From Prevotella sp. E15-22 (lineage in GTDB: Bacteria; Bacteroidota; Bacteroidia; Bacteroidales; Bacteroidaceae), in contig NZ_CP096247.1 in the NCBI RefSeq assembly GCF_023204875.1, forward strand, positions 1,550,001-1,614,000: DNA of 64,000 nt, given 5' to 3'. The notes beneath the pieces were generated by a model. The model worked only from the letters and a program-made list of their open reading frames with translations. It was not told where the DNA came from and ran no database searches. Numbering within the stretch: the first letter of the stretch is position 1; every line of letters starts with the position of its first letter. Below are positions 52,374 to 62,303 of this stretch, one piece after another. The position numbers and the translations under genes are program-made.

Positions 52374-54497
52374 ATGTTTAAACCACAATTCATCAAGCAT
52401 GAGGTGTTGGTATTCCGCCAGTTTCAGCGCAAAGGCTATTCGCTTTTTGCCTGTCTGGGTCGTGAAGTCGTAATCTCTGTGCTCAGTGTGGCAACCCTCC
52501 AATCAGCAGGAGCCACCAGCATTAGCGACGAGACTTGGCGAGCTAACGAAGACAGCACCAAGACTGCAGCCCGAGAAGTAATGCTCGACGACGTGAGTAT
52601 TACAGGCTCTAGGGCTCCCCTGACCGTGAGTCAGGCTGCGAGAATGGTAACTGTACTGAGCCGCGAAGATATTGCGCAGGCGCCAGTACAAAGTATTAAC
52701 GATTTGCTGAAGATGGCCGTAGGCATAGACGTCCGGCAACGTGGGCCACTTGGTTCGCAGACAGACATCTCAATTAGAGGAGGCACTCAGGAGCAAATCA
52801 TCATCCTACTGAATGGCATCAACATCTCTGACCCGCAAACGGCCCATAACACAATGGACCTGCCATGCGATGTGTCCGACATTGAGCGTATTGAGGTGCT
52901 TGAAGGTCCTGCGGGCCGTACATATGGTACCTCGTCACTCGTTGGCGCCATTAACATCGTTACCCGCACACATCAGCCTAATACTCATGCGGAAATTAGA
53001 CTGGAAAGCGGTTCATACGGCTATGCAAAAGCAGGAGCACGTATTAATCCACTAAGCAATGCACTTCACTGGAACGGAATGATTTCTGCATCGTATGCAA
53101 GAAGTGATGGCTATTCACGTTCGCGAGACGGTAAACTGAATACAGATTTCAGTGGCTCAAAAGCATTCTATCAGGGTGGATATCATAACCAGCTTGTGCG
53201 TTTGTCATGGCACCTAGGTATCAGTGATAAAGGATGGGGCTCCGGTACATTTTATGCTACGCCGAAATGGCAGGCTGACGAGCAATATGAACATACCACC
53301 AAAACGTTTTTTGCACTGCAAGGCGAGAATCGTGAAGGTCCTGTTCACTTTCAAACGGCCATCTATTGGAACCAGAACAAGGATCGATACGAAGGCTACA
53401 GAGATTGTCCGGAAAAGATGAAATATAACTATAACCGTTGTAATGTATACGGTTTGAAATTAAATAGTTATTTTGATTGGATATGTGGACGAACTGCTCT
53501 TGGTGCAGAGATGCGAAACGAAGATCTGGTGAGTGGCAATCTTGGGGAGCCACTATTCCGTACGCATCACATCAACGGCACCGATCGCGACTATACACTT
53601 GGTGTTAACCGAACAAACATCTCGGCCCATTTGGAACATAATGTGCTATTAAACAGACTAACCATCTCGGCTGGTTTTGTGGCAGCTAAGAGTTCCTGGA
53701 GTAACATGAATATGACGCTCTATCCGGGCATTGATGTGAGTTATCAGTTGATGGGACATGGCGCATCATCCGTCAGTCGCCAATCGTCTTCTCTGAAACT
53801 ATTCGCATCCTATAATAGTTCACTTCGTTTACCGTCGTTCACGGAGATGTACTACAAGTTACAAGGCTATTCGGCTGATCCGCATTTGAAGCCCGAGGAA
53901 ATGCAGGCCTTGGAAATAGGAGCGCACTACATCTCGTCCATTATCGACGCAAAAGCCAGTATCTATCATCATCATGGTAAAGATATGATAGACTGGATTA
54001 TGGACACCAACCAAGGTAGTGAGGCACAATGGAAAAGTGTGAACCACACAAAGGTAAACTCGTATGGCGTGGAGGCAAATATGGGCGTGAACTTGTCGCA
54101 ATGGCTTAAGTTTAACGACAGGAACACGAGAATCAGCCTTAGTTACAGCTACATTTATCAAGACAAAGACTTGGAGGAAGGCATTGTGTCGCAATATGCA
54201 TTGGAATATCTGCGTCATAAACTTGTAGGAAGTCTGCAAACAGATGTTTGGAAAAACCTAAGTCTGAGACTTGATTATCGCTGGCAAGACCGCGTGGGCT
54301 CATATACATCCTTCAGCGGTGAGACAATGAACTACAAACCGTATATGCTGATGGATGCCCACATACAATGGGATGCCAAGCGTTACGTAGTCTATGCAGA
54401 TGTAAACAATCTACTGAATAATCGTTCGTATGTAGACTTTGGAAACGTGCCGCAACCTGGTCGATGGTTTGTGGCAGGTCTTAAAATAAGGCTATAA
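52374..54497 (+). CDS. TonB-dependent receptor, BtuB-like
   Basis: This 707-residue protein has an unusually long N-terminus before cleavage (FRQFQRKGYSLFACLGREV, then VISVLSVATLQSAGA), a plug domain (about 75-200: DVSITGSRAPLTVSQAARMV, SIRGGTQEQIIILLNG, RIEVLEGPAGRTYG, GAINIVT) and a 22-strand-type barrel ending AGLKIRL. It lacks the carboxypeptidase-like domain of SusC proteins and is closer to BtuB/siderophore receptors. The substrate is unknown. No SusD-like gene or riboswitch accompanies it. Confidence 0.9.
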   Translation: MFKPQFIKHEVLVFRQFQRKGYSLFACLGREVVISVLSVATLQSAGATSISDETWRANEDSTKTAAREVMLDDVSITGSRAPLTVSQAARMVTVLSREDIAQAPVQSINDLLKMAVGIDVRQRGPLGSQTDISIRGGTQEQIIILLNGINISDPQTAHNTMDLPCDVSDIERIEVLEGPAGRTYGTSSLVGAINIVTRTHQPNTHAEIRLESGSYGYAKAGARINPLSNALHWNGMISASYARSDGYSRSRDGKLNTDFSGSKAFYQGGYHNQLVRLSWHLGISDKGWGSGTFYATPKWQADEQYEHTTKTFFALQGENREGPVHFQTAIYWNQNKDRYEGYRDCPEKMKYNYNRCNVYGLKLNSYFDWICGRTALGAEMRNEDLVSGNLGEPLFRTHHINGTDRDYTLGVNRTNISAHLEHNVLLNRLTISAGFVAAKSSWSNMNMTLYPGIDVSYQLMGHGASSVSRQSSSLKLFASYNSSLRLPSFTEMYYKLQGYSADPHLKPEEMQALEIGAHYISSIIDAKASIYHHHGKDMIDWIMDTNQGSEAQWKSVNHTKVNSYGVEANMGVNLSQWLKFNDRNTRISLSYSYIYQDKDLEEGIVSQYALEYLRHKLVGSLQTDVWKNLSLRLDYRWQDRVGSYTSFSGETMNYKPYMLMDAHIQWDAKRYVVYADVNNLLNNRSYVDFGNVPQPGRWFVAGLKIRL

Positions 54498-54575
54498 GCA
54501 ATAATGTTTCGGATGCAGAGGCGCATGAGAGGAAAGAAAAATGGATTTTCATTTGGTTTTTCACTCGATTTGCAC

Positions 54576-54583
54576 TACCTTTG
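54576..54583 (+). promoter_or_regulatory. -7 box that sets the pheS start
   Basis: TACCTTTG followed by CATCCG. A TTG at 54581 in frame with pheS lies inside this box and cannot be the start. Confidence 0.65.
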
Positions 54584-54610
54584 CATCCGAAATTGCAATT
54601 TATAAAAAAA

Positions 54611-55669
54611 ATGATACTTGATAAAATCAATGAACTCCTTCTGCAGGTAGATAGCCTGAAGGCCTGCAACGCAGAAGAAGTAGAACAACTTCGACTGAAA
54701 TATCTGAGTAAAAAAGGCGAAATCTCGGAGTTGATGAACGATTTCCGCTCGGTGCCTGCTGAGCAGAAAAAAGAGGTAGGTATTAAGATTAATGAGTTGA
54801 AACAACGTTTCACCGACCGCATTAACCAATTGCGTGACGAATTGGCCACTCAGGAGGGTGATGCCGAAGCTATCGACCTGACACGTACCCCCTATCCTAT
54901 CCAGTTAGGAACACGCCACCCGCTGACTATTGTTACCAACGAAATTATCGACATCTTCAGTCGTATGGGATTCGTATTGGCCGATGGTCCTGAGGTGGAA
55001 GACGATCTTCATGTGTTCACTCGCATGAACTTTGCCGCTGACCATCCCGCTCGTGATATGCAGGACACCTTCTTCGTGAGCCAGCATCCCAACGATGTAA
55101 CAAAGAACATTCTACTCCGTTCTCACACATCGAGTGTTCAGGCTCGCGTGATGGAGCAGATGCACACCGAGGATGGCAAACTCACAGGACCAATCCGCGT
55201 CATCTGCCCGGGTCGCGTTTATCGTAACGAGGCCATTACAGCCCGCGCTCACTGCTTCTTCCATCAGGTTGAGGGACTTTATATCGACAAGAACGTATCG
55301 TTTACCGACCTGAAGCAGGTGTTGCTCTCGTTTGCACGCGAGATGTTTGGTGCCGACACGAAGATTCGTCTGCGTCCTTCATACTTCCCATTCACCGAGC
55401 CTAGCGCCGAGATGGATATCTCTTGCTTTATCTGTGGTGGCGAAGGTTGCGGTTTCTGTAAGCACACTGGCTGGGTAGAGATTCTGGGATGCGGTATGGT
55501 AGACCCGAACGTGCTGGAGCAGTGTGGCATTGATTCAAGCATCTATAGCGGCTATGCATTCGGCATGGGTGTTGAACGTATCACAAACCTGAAGTATCGT
55601 GTGAGCGATCTTCGCATGTTCTCGGAGAACGACACCCGTTTCCTGGAAGAGTTCCAGTCGGCAGACTAA
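54611..55669 (+). CDS. pheS: Phenylalanine--tRNA ligase alpha subunit
   Basis: This 352-residue protein has the N-terminal coiled-coil (first about 90 residues) and class II motifs: HPLTIVTNEIIDIFSRMGF, DTFFVSQ, LLRSHTSSVQARVM, RVYRNEAITARAHCFFHQVEG, PSYFPFTEPSAEMDI and GFGMG-like AFGMGVERI. It charges tRNA-Phe together with PheT, which is not in the window. The start at 54611 follows an A-rich stretch. Confidence 0.96.
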   Translation: MILDKINELLLQVDSLKACNAEEVEQLRLKYLSKKGEISELMNDFRSVPAEQKKEVGIKINELKQRFTDRINQLRDELATQEGDAEAIDLTRTPYPIQLGTRHPLTIVTNEIIDIFSRMGFVLADGPEVEDDLHVFTRMNFAADHPARDMQDTFFVSQHPNDVTKNILLRSHTSSVQARVMEQMHTEDGKLTGPIRVICPGRVYRNEAITARAHCFFHQVEGLYIDKNVSFTDLKQVLLSFAREMFGADTKIRLRPSYFPFTEPSAEMDISCFICGGEGCGFCKHTGWVEILGCGMVDPNVLEQCGIDSSIYSGYAFGMGVERITNLKYRVSDLRMFSENDTRFLEEFQSAD

Positions 55670-55675
55670 TCCATG

Positions 55676-55706
55676 ATATGATACTTTCACCAAGAAAGTA
55701 TCATAT
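55676..55706. terminator. Perfect 13-bp hairpin after pheS
   Basis: ATATGATACTTTC and GAAAGTATCATAT pair perfectly around ACCAA. It has no T-run directly after it, so it may act with the larger hairpin that follows. Confidence 0.65.
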
Positions 55707-55720
55707 TTACAGGTAATAAA

Positions 55721-55778
55721 TATGGCACTTAGCAAACGAAAGTCATATACTTTCAATAGCTAAGTGCCATACTTTTTT
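55721..55778. terminator. Nested bidirectional terminator
   Basis: TATGGCACTTAGC and GCTAAGTGCCATA form a perfect 13-bp outer stem. The 25-base loop contains an inner stem GAAAGT/ACTTTC. Six T follow on the plus strand. It separates convergent pheS and the DUF5687 gene. Confidence 0.75.
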
Positions 55779-55799
55779 ATTTGTATTTAAACTATTCTA

Positions 55800-57284
55800 T
55801 CAACGTGAAGCATGAAAGCCTTCAAGATTCTCGTATTTACGGCTCATCATGCGCTTATAGATATTACGCAACCAAATAGGATGAGTCAGAGTGAAGAGTA
55901 AGCCGATGATGGCCAAAGCCACATAAGCCGTGGTCTCGTCAAACAGAAGAATGAACACAGACACTAAAACCAGCGGCAGGAACATTGCCACCATTTGGAT
56001 AATGAACTGAATGCCATTCTCAACGTTATTCTTGCCTGTAATCTTCTCGTTCAAAGGAATCGTCTGCTTGTTGTATACAGCCATCTGGAACAGCGTGAAA
56101 TAAAGCATCCCGCTGCTTAACAAGAAATACGCGATGACCATCAACAGCGAGAACTTGCCTGCAATTATTGCTGGAATCATCAACAACAGAGGCACAACAA
56201 GAATAGCTACATGAAAATAGTACTTGGCTTTTAGCAGCGACAGGATATTTTCTTTGTTGGTCATCAGCAGGTCGATATAATTGCCTTCTGGTGCCATAAT
56301 CTTAATTAAGGTGGACATGCCATAGAGTCCAAAGAAATAGAAACACCAGAAATTAAGCATCATATGACCATCGTAAATTGATGTATAGGAAATGAGCAAC
56401 GTAAGAATGACTATCAAAGTCAGACTCATGATGACTCGCTGGCGGATGGCCTTGTTGCGGAAGATGGACTTGAGCTCTAGCTTCAGGTATTCACCCGTCT
56501 GACCAAATCGCTCGAGGAACGTGTACTGTGAAATATGCTTCATGTCGGCCTCTTTTTTCTCAAGTTTCATAATCTCCTCGCGCACATAGCGGAACTGCAT
56601 CCAGCGATTCAGATAGAATAATCCGGCCAGCAGAACAACGCTGAAAACAAAGAAGAACCATGTGGATGTAAAGTCGAGGATCATATCCATCTGAGCATCA
56701 AACCAATCTTCGTTGATAGGCAAACTTATCCATGGTGCTCCATAAACAACAATGGGCAGTATCCACCACAACACAGAACGCTGAGCAAGCGTGCGAACCA
56801 TCAAATAGAACTGACTATTGGCCAGCGTCATGATTAATCCACAAAGAATAACCAAAAGCACAGTAAGGAAAGAAGCTCCGCCAAAGCCCAAAATGACAGC
56901 GTAGGGCAAATAGAGGGCCAACCAAATCCAATTGAATCCTGCCAGGAGTGTATTCAGCAGGAAGGTCTCAACTACGGAATAGAAAGGCAGTGGTTGCAGC
57001 AAGTACGGCTTCACCATTACCGCTGGTGTTTGCTGAAAGACAAGACGCTCGCCGAAGTCTATGGCCAGCCACAATGGCAGCAAAGCTAGTACCAAAGTGT
57101 ATGTTCGAGACTCCGTGGCCCCCAAAGCCATAAAGGAGCCTATGAAAATAAAATAGATAATAAACATGCCTGCGCCAAACAACGTCATGATTTTAGCCAC
57201 AATGCTTTGTTCGAAAGCAGGACTACGACGCAGAGCCAAATTGCCCTGTTTGCGCAAAATAAGGAGGAGTTTCCAGCGATTCAT
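55800..57284 (-). CDS. DUF5687 family membrane protein
   Basis: This 494-residue protein has about twelve hydrophobic segments in two groups separated by a basic cytoplasmic loop (KLEKKEADMKHISQYTFLE, near the middle). DUF5687 proteins look like ABC-transporter permeases, but no ATPase gene is next to it. It lies 20 bp after the LolA-like gene. The function is unknown. Confidence 0.82.
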   Translation of the reverse strand: MNRWKLLLILRKQGNLALRRSPAFEQSIVAKIMTLFGAGMFIIYFIFIGSFMALGATESRTYTLVLALLPLWLAIDFGERLVFQQTPAVMVKPYLLQPLPFYSVVETFLLNTLLAGFNWIWLALYLPYAVILGFGGASFLTVLLVILCGLIMTLANSQFYLMVRTLAQRSVLWWILPIVVYGAPWISLPINEDWFDAQMDMILDFTSTWFFFVFSVVLLAGLFYLNRWMQFRYVREEIMKLEKKEADMKHISQYTFLERFGQTGEYLKLELKSIFRNKAIRQRVIMSLTLIVILTLLISYTSIYDGHMMLNFWCFYFFGLYGMSTLIKIMAPEGNYIDLLMTNKENILSLLKAKYYFHVAILVVPLLLMIPAIIAGKFSLLMVIAYFLLSSGMLYFTLFQMAVYNKQTIPLNEKITGKNNVENGIQFIIQMVAMFLPLVLVSVFILLFDETTAYVALAIIGLLFTLTHPIWLRNIYKRMMSRKYENLEGFHASR

Positions 57285-57304
57285 AGTTGAAAATCTATTG
57301 GTAA

Positions 57305-57907
57305 TTATCTTAGGTCAATAACCTCGGCTGTGGGGAAATCTTTTGAATTGAATTTGAAAGCAGCATCGCTCAGCTTGGCTGTCTTCATATTCTTGATCGT
57401 AAAGGTGGTCCACTTTTGTTTCTGAAGCAACTTAACCTCAGTGGGATGATATGTCTTTTTATCAACGGTGATAAACATCTCTTTTACCCGTTTCGACGAA
57501 TCGGTTGAAGTGAGATGAACCTGATAGGCACCTGCAGACTGAGTCATCGTATAGCGGAATCCTTTCTTATACATATTAATAAAATTATAAGGATTCATCA
57601 CCTGTAGTTGAGCTTCAGAGGGAGTGGTCACATTCACTTCATCATTATTTGACATATAGGTCCAAAGTGTCTTGCCGTCGAACCACAAAGTAGCCATTGA
57701 CGTGTTAGCTGTAAACATTCGGCCCTTCACAGAAATCTTTCCAGATGAATTACCATACTGAGCGCTATTCATAATGAAATCAGCCTGTACGCCGGTTTTT
57801 GCGTTGATAGAAGCCGCACACTTGTCAAGAACGGTTTTAGCATCCTGTGCATAAGAAGCTGTAAAGCATGCTGTCAACAGCGTGAGAACTAAAAACAATC
57901 TTTTCAT
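57305..57907 (-). CDS. lolA: LolA-like outer-membrane lipoprotein carrier
   Basis: This 200-residue protein has a signal peptide (FLVLTLLTACFTASYAQ) and a LolA-type half-barrel: FIMNSAQYGNSSGKISVKG, ATLWFDGKTLWTYMSNNDEVNV and TVDKKTYHPTEVKLLQKQ. It probably carries lipoproteins or other lipids across the periplasm. It follows ftsK, an arrangement often seen in Bacteroidales. Confidence 0.87.
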   Translation of the reverse strand: MKRLFLVLTLLTACFTASYAQDAKTVLDKCAASINAKTGVQADFIMNSAQYGNSSGKISVKGRMFTANTSMATLWFDGKTLWTYMSNNDEVNVTTPSEAQLQVMNPYNFINMYKKGFRYTMTQSAGAYQVHLTSTDSSKRVKEMFITVDKKTYHPTEVKLLQKQKWTTFTIKNMKTAKLSDAAFKFNSKDFPTAEVIDLR

Positions 57908-57958
57908 ATACCTTATTTGAATTTATTTTCTATTATATAATGAACTCTTTCGCTTGTT

Positions 57959-60403
57959 TTATTTTAATGAATTCAATAGGTTCTCCAGACTCATGTCGTC
58001 TTGGATCAAAACCTCACGGGGCTTCGATCCATGTGCCTGTCCTACGATACCTGCCTTCTCTAATTGGTCCATCAAACGGCCTGCACGGTTATAGCCAATG
58101 GCAAACTTACGCTGAATCAAACTCGTCGAACCGCTCTGCTCATGAACAATGAGGCGTGCAGCATCATCAAACATTGGGTCAAGATGACTCAAATCTGCAT
58201 CGCTGCCAGATGAACTCAAGCCTTCAGACTCACTTACGGGAGGCTCAGGCAACTCGTAAGGTTCCAAATAGCCCTGTTGTTGAGCAATAAACTGATTAAT
58301 ATTATCAACCTCTGGTGTGTCAACGAATGCACATTGTACACGAACGGGATCGTTTCCTTGGAGGTAAAGCATGTCGCCTCGGCCAATAAGTTGCTGCGCA
58401 CCCATACGGTCGAGAATGGTCTTCGAGTCAATTCCCTGTGAAACCTTGAAGGCAATACGCGCTGGGAAGTTGGCCTTGATGGTACCAGTAATGATGTTCG
58501 TGGTAGGACGCTGAGTGGCAATAATCATGTGAATACCTACGGCACGGGCCTTCTGGGCAATTCGGGCAATAGGCAATTCGATTTCTTTGCCTGCAGTCAT
58601 AATCAGGTCGCCATACTCATCGATAACAACCACGATGTATGGCATAAACTTATGGCCCTTCTCGGGGTTCAACTTTCGGGCAATGAACTTGCGGTTATAG
58701 TCCTTGATATTGCGTTCGCCCGCAGCCATCAGCAACTCGTAACGAGCATCCATCTCTACACAAAGACTTTGAAGCGTACGAATAACCTTTGTGGTGTCAG
58801 TAATGATAGGTGACGCATTGTCATCTGGTACCTTTGCCAAGAAGTGATTAGCAATCTTGGCATAGATACTGAACTCAACCATCTTGGGGTCAACCAGCAC
58901 AATTTTCATCTCGGCTGGGTGCTTTTTGTATAGCAATGAGGTTAGGATGGCATTCAAACCAACAGACTTACCCTGACCAGTGGCACCGGCCACAAGCAAG
59001 TGCGGGGCTTTTGCAAGGTCAAACATAAACACCTCGTTTGTGATAGTCTTACCCATGGCACAAGGCAATTCCATCGTGGTTTCCTGGAACTTCTTTGAGT
59101 TAAGGATTGACTCCATCGACACGATGTTTGCTTTTGCGTTTGGCACCTCAATACCTATAGTTCCCTTACCGGGAATAGGTGCAATGATACGAATACCAAG
59201 AGCTTTCAGACTCAAGGCGATATCATCCTCAAGGCCGCGTATCTTAGATATGCGAACACCTTGAGCTGGAGTAATCTCGTAAAGAGTGATGGTTGGGCCA
59301 ACGGTGGCCTTGATGCTGCTAATCTCAATGCCGAACGTGCGAAGGACTTCTATGATTCGATTCTTGTTGGCTGTCTGCTCTTCCATGTCAATGTAGGGCT
59401 TGCCATCCGACTCATAGGTGTTTAGCAGGTCCAGCGTGGGATAATGGTAATTTTCCAAATCACGTTTAGGGTCATAAGGCTCTAAGTTGTCAACGTCCAC
59501 CTGGGGATTCTCCGTGTCGTCGGCCTTCTCCTCTTCGCCAGCAACAGTTATCTCAATTTCAGGCTCATCCTTTTGTTCCATCGTTGTTACAACAGGCTCG
59601 ACAACAGTCTTTTGTTGTCCAAAGTCCACAACCTGCGTCTGGGGGTTGTCAAACACTTCAGGGTCCTCTTCTGTTTGAATTAATTTCTCGTAGGAATCGT
59701 CAGGTGCGACTTCCGTCGTGTCATTATTGTTGACGGTGAATTTCACCTTTCTGACAAATCCCATTGGATTCAGAATTTTGCGAATCCACACAATGGTCTC
59801 TGAACTAACATACATCAGAAACAATATAGCAACAATAATCAATATGGCAACAAGACCAGGACTTCCTATGTATCGTTCCAGCAAGCGGCAAACATATAAG
59901 CCATGTTCACCTCCTGGGCAGAAATGCGAAGAAGAGCACAAAGGCGTTGCAAACTTTGCTAAGGCTACTGAGAACCATTCCATAACCACGGCTACGCAAA
60001 TGAACCATTTGAGCAATGAAGGTTTGTAGGCCTTCATTAATGCCAATGAGAAAAGGAACATCAACAAGGGTAATCCAAAAGAGGACACACCAAAACAATG
60101 ATTCATGAAGAAATAGGCTGCATAGGCGCCAAGGCTACCTACGGCATTTCCAAACTTCTGAGGCTCGTTTTCCAAATCGCCTTCTCTTAAATTCTCAATG
60201 ATACTCTGGTCGGCAGCTCCTGTTGTGAAGTATGAAACAAAGGCCCACGTTAAGCAAACAGAGAGCGCAAAAAGAAGCATTCCTAAGAAGAAATGCAAAC
60301 GCTCATTTTGAAAAACTTGTGAAATATGACGTAGTCCCAATGATTCCAACATAGACGGACTTGCAGATTGCGACATCGACTTCTTGCTCTTTTTCTTAGC
60401 CAT
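57959..60403 (-). CDS. ftsK: DNA translocase FtsK/SpoIIIE
   Basis: This 814-residue protein has four N-terminal membrane helices (about 38-210), an acidic linker (about 230-320), the motor with Walker A VAGATGQGKS and Walker B IVVVIDEYGDL, and a C-terminal gamma winged helix (LIVHEQSGSTSLIQRKF and on). It pumps chromosome ends through the closing septum and helps XerCD resolution. A promoter box is at 60433-60440 on the minus strand, and the unit continues with lolA and the DUF5687 gene. Confidence 0.96.
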   Translation of the reverse strand: MAKKKSKKSMSQSASPSMLESLGLRHISQVFQNERLHFFLGMLLFALSVCLTWAFVSYFTTGAADQSIIENLREGDLENEPQKFGNAVGSLGAYAAYFFMNHCFGVSSFGLPLLMFLFSLALMKAYKPSLLKWFICVAVVMEWFSVALAKFATPLCSSSHFCPGGEHGLYVCRLLERYIGSPGLVAILIIVAILFLMYVSSETIVWIRKILNPMGFVRKVKFTVNNNDTTEVAPDDSYEKLIQTEEDPEVFDNPQTQVVDFGQQKTVVEPVVTTMEQKDEPEIEITVAGEEEKADDTENPQVDVDNLEPYDPKRDLENYHYPTLDLLNTYESDGKPYIDMEEQTANKNRIIEVLRTFGIEISSIKATVGPTITLYEITPAQGVRISKIRGLEDDIALSLKALGIRIIAPIPGKGTIGIEVPNAKANIVSMESILNSKKFQETTMELPCAMGKTITNEVFMFDLAKAPHLLVAGATGQGKSVGLNAILTSLLYKKHPAEMKIVLVDPKMVEFSIYAKIANHFLAKVPDDNASPIITDTTKVIRTLQSLCVEMDARYELLMAAGERNIKDYNRKFIARKLNPEKGHKFMPYIVVVIDEYGDLIMTAGKEIELPIARIAQKARAVGIHMIIATQRPTTNIITGTIKANFPARIAFKVSQGIDSKTILDRMGAQQLIGRGDMLYLQGNDPVRVQCAFVDTPEVDNINQFIAQQQGYLEPYELPEPPVSESEGLSSSGSDADLSHLDPMFDDAARLIVHEQSGSTSLIQRKFAIGYNRAGRLMDQLEKAGIVGQAHGSKPREVLIQDDMSLENLLNSLK

Positions 60404-60432
60404 TATTCTATAGTATTTCGTTAATTCTTCTG

Positions 60433-60440
60433 CAAAATTA
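60433..60440 (-). promoter_or_regulatory. -7 box of the ftsK unit
   Basis: TAATTTTG on the minus strand followed by CAGAAG, 29 bases before the ATG. Confidence 0.55.
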
Positions 60441-60483
60441 GCGGAAAAAAATCAGTTATCATCATAAAATCACATTTTTTTTG

Positions 60484-60491
60484 TATTTTTG
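60484..60491 (+). promoter_or_regulatory. -7 box of the exonuclease unit
   Basis: TATTTTTG followed by CACCACG, 20 bases before the ATG at 60512. Confidence 0.55.
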
Positions 60492-60511
60492 CACCACGAA
60501 AAAGATATAGA

Positions 60512-61144
60512 ATGCTTAAAACGATATACAACAAATATGACAAGGCAATGATTCCATCGTTGCCAATTGCCCAATTTCCCGGAAGAATCATTGTGATTCT
60601 GACGCCAGGAGAAACAGAGAAGGCTGTGCGATATTTACTCTCACAACCCATTTTGGGATTTGATACAGAGACTCGGCCATCTTTTAAGCGTGGTCATCAA
60701 TACAAAGTATCGCTTTTGCAAGTGTCTACCATAGACACATGTTTCTTGTTTAGGTTAAACCACACAGGGCTTACCCCTGCAATCATTCAATTATTGGAAG
60801 ACCGAACAGTAAAGAAAATAGGTCTTTCCTGGCATGATGACTTAAATTCACTCAATAAAATCGGGAATTTCAAAACGGGTAGTTTTATTGAAATCCAAGA
60901 CCTTGTTCGCGATTTGGGTATAGAAGACTTGAGTCTACAGAAATTATATGCAAATCTATTTAATCAGAAAATCAGCAAAAGACAACAGTTGAGCAATTGG
61001 GAAACTGATATTCTAACTGATAAGCAAAAGATGTATGCTGCCACAGATGCATGGGCTTGCATCATGATATACCAAGAAATCATAAAACTCAAAGAATCGG
61101 GCAATTACAAATTAATTATTAAAGAAGAACATAATAATGAATAA
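60512..61144 (+). CDS. 3'-5' exonuclease domain protein (RNase D-like)
   Basis: This 210-residue protein has the DEDDy pattern: ILGFDTETRPSF (Asp-x-Glu, near residue 49), a middle GLSWHDDLNSLNKIG (Asp) and YAATDAWACIMIYQE (Tyr/Asp). The HRDC domain of RNase D is absent. It probably trims RNA or DNA 3' ends. Its last 8 bases overlap the methyltransferase gene, so they are coupled. Confidence 0.9.
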   Translation: MLKTIYNKYDKAMIPSLPIAQFPGRIIVILTPGETEKAVRYLLSQPILGFDTETRPSFKRGHQYKVSLLQVSTIDTCFLFRLNHTGLTPAIIQLLEDRTVKKIGLSWHDDLNSLNKIGNFKTGSFIEIQDLVRDLGIEDLSLQKLYANLFNQKISKRQQLSNWETDILTDKQKMYAATDAWACIMIYQEIIKLKESGNYKLIIKEEHNNE

Positions 61145-62303
61145 AGTATATTTAAAACGAGGCAAAGAAGAAAGTCTTCTTCGTTTTCACCCATGGATTT
61201 TCTCTGGTGCAATCCATCATATGGATAACGGAATTGAAGAAGGAGAAGTAGTGCGTGTGGTTACGGAAAAGGGTGATTTCATCGCTATCGGGCACTATCA
61301 GCAAGGGTCAATTGCTGTGCGTGTGCTCACCTTTAATGATGTAGAAATCAACCAACAGTTTTGGACTTCCCGTATCCAATCTGCTCTTGACATGCGTATT
61401 GCTATCGGGCTAACAAACAATCCTCAGACCAACGCCTATCGATTAATTCACGGCGAAGGTGACCTTCTTCCTGGACTTATCATCGATATTTATGCAGACA
61501 CAGCGGTAATGCAGGCGCATAGCATCGGCATGCATTTAGCGCGTCACACCATTGCTTCAGCACTTGCTGAGGTGATGAAGGAACATGTTTCTAACATTTA
61601 TTACAAGAGCGAGACTACCCTATCGTTCATGGAACCTGAAAATGGTTTCTTGCTTGGAGAGACAGACAATAACATTGCAATAGAAAACGGCCTGAAATTC
61701 TATGTTGACTGGCTTCGTGGACAGAAAACTGGCTTCTTTGTAGATCAACGTGAGAATCGTGCTTTACTTGAGAAATACGCTAAAGGAAAGAACGTCCTAA
61801 ACATGTTCTGCTATACAGGTGGCTTCTCCTTTTATGCCATGCGTGGTGGAGCAAAGTGCGTTCATTCCGTCGACAGCTCAGCAAAAGCCATTGAACTGAC
61901 GCGTCGCAACGTGGAACTTAACTTTCCGGGAGACCCGCGTCATGAAGCCTTTTGCGAGGATGCATTCAAGTATTTAGATAAAATCAAAGGCTATGACTTG
62001 ATTATTCTTGACCCACCTGCTTTTGCTAAGCATCGTGGTGCACTTCATAATGCATTGAAGGGTTATACACGTTTGAATCAAAAGGCTTTCGAAAAGATTG
62101 AACGAGGCGGAATACTCTTTACGTTCTCTTGCTCACAAGTCGTTACAAAAGATCATTTCCGTAATGCAGTATTCACTGCAGCTGCCCTGGCAGGTCGCAA
62201 AGTGCGTATCTTGCATCAGTTGCATCAGCCTGCTGATCACCCCATCAACATCTATCATCCCGAGGGAGAATACCTTAAGGGTCTAGTACTTTATGTTGAA
62301 TAA
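61137..62303 (+). CDS. RlmI-like class I rRNA methyltransferase
   Basis: This 388-residue protein has an N-terminal PUA domain (about 1-75, HPWIFSGAIHHMD), a middle domain, and a Rossmann methyltransferase: FFVDQRENRALL, VLNMFCYTGGFSFYAMRGGA, VDSSAKAIELTRRN, LIILDPPAFAK and FTFSCSQVV. The family methylates cytosine C5 in 23S rRNA; the target here is inferred. It overlaps the exonuclease gene by 8 bases and tilS by 11. Confidence 0.92.
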   Translation: MNKVYLKRGKEESLLRFHPWIFSGAIHHMDNGIEEGEVVRVVTEKGDFIAIGHYQQGSIAVRVLTFNDVEINQQFWTSRIQSALDMRIAIGLTNNPQTNAYRLIHGEGDLLPGLIIDIYADTAVMQAHSIGMHLARHTIASALAEVMKEHVSNIYYKSETTLSFMEPENGFLLGETDNNIAIENGLKFYVDWLRGQKTGFFVDQRENRALLEKYAKGKNVLNMFCYTGGFSFYAMRGGAKCVHSVDSSAKAIELTRRNVELNFPGDPRHEAFCEDAFKYLDKIKGYDLIILDPPAFAKHRGALHNALKGYTRLNQKAFEKIERGGILFTFSCSQVVTKDHFRNAVFTAAALAGRKVRILHQLHQPADHPINIYHPEGEYLKGLVLYVE

